From Thiotrichaceae bacterium (GTDB lineage Bacteria > Pseudomonadota > Gammaproteobacteria > Thiotrichales > Thiotrichaceae), in assembly GCA_024762625.1 (NCBI GenBank), contig JANTHA010000137.1:1-6023 (forward strand): DNA of 6,023 bases. Direction: 5' to 3'. The position numbers and the translations under genes are program-made. Under the pieces are notes generated by a model. It saw only the letters and a program-made list of their open reading frames with translations, did not search any database and was not told the DNA's origin. This document shows positions 5,945 to 6,023 of this stretch, one piece after another (position 1 is the first letter of the stretch; each line of letters starts with the position of its first letter).

Positions 5945-6023
5945 CTAGGTCGCGCCTCAACCATCGGTGTTCTTTATTAGCCAGGCCGTTGATCTGGCAC
6001 GATATTGAGTCCCTTCCTAAAAG

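Larger units (their letters stand above)
5728..6023. other. Intergenic right end without a supported gene
   Basis: Between the rsmE start and the window edge I find no convincing gene on either strand. The stretch holds the candidate rsmE promoter, the two inverted repeats listed separately, and a small GCCAG (5980-5984) / CTGGC (5994-5998) dyad with a 9-nt loop. An 88-codon plus-strand frame (5714-5980) starts inside rsmE and runs through the hairpins; its sequence is what the repeat would encode by chance, with no domain visible. Confidence 0.6.

Noticed and set aside
5714..5980. 88-codon plus-strand frame through the right-end hairpins
   Set aside because: It begins inside rsmE on the opposite strand and runs through the inverted repeats; the protein looks like chance translation of a repeat.
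5994..6008. Possible sigma-54 promoter, CTGGCACG followed by ATATTGAG
   Set aside because: The -24 element is perfect, but the required GC at -12 is absent at the strict spacing (AG is found instead), and no gene start is visible downstream before the window ends.

Overview
The window looks like chromosomal DNA of a gammaproteobacterium of moderate GC content. The main reason is the divergent nnr / queG pair. That arrangement is familiar from E. coli (yjeF and yjeS, with tsaE and amiB following nnr). The protein sequences are also of proteobacterial type. I cannot name the genus.

Layout, left to right. (1) Minus strand, 1-1469: nnr, the bifunctional NAD(P)HX epimerase/dehydratase, cut at its 3' end by the window edge. 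(2) A 14-nt divergent junction, then queG, the epoxyqueuosine reductase, on the plus strand to 2578. (3) A 116-nt intergenic stretch with two dyad-symmetric sequences. (4) Two overlapping plus-strand genes, 2695-3990 and 3975-4976: an exported trypsin/HtrA-type serine protease with an unrecognised cysteine-containing C-terminal domain, and a membrane protein with an N-terminal FHA domain and about five membrane spans. (5) rsmE, a 16S rRNA m3U methyltransferase, on the minus strand. It converges on the FHA gene with only 4 nt between the two stop codons. (6) A non-coding right end (5728-6023) with a plausible rsmE promoter and a compact, highly structured element of two inverted repeats that resembles a dispersed intergenic repeat.

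nnr, queG and rsmE are housekeeping genes: metabolite repair, tRNA queuosine modification and rRNA methylation. The unusual part is the protease-FHA pair. A 16-nt gene overlap and an internal Shine-Dalgarno sequence suggest coupled translation. Predicted topology places the FHA domain in the cytoplasm and the charged tail of the same protein in the periplasm, the compartment of the protease. This suggests, but does not prove, a trans-envelope module linking cytoplasmic phosphothreonine recognition with periplasmic proteolysis. No Ser/Thr kinase or phosphatase is visible in the window.

I saw no tRNA, rRNA, CRISPR array, transposase or phage gene.
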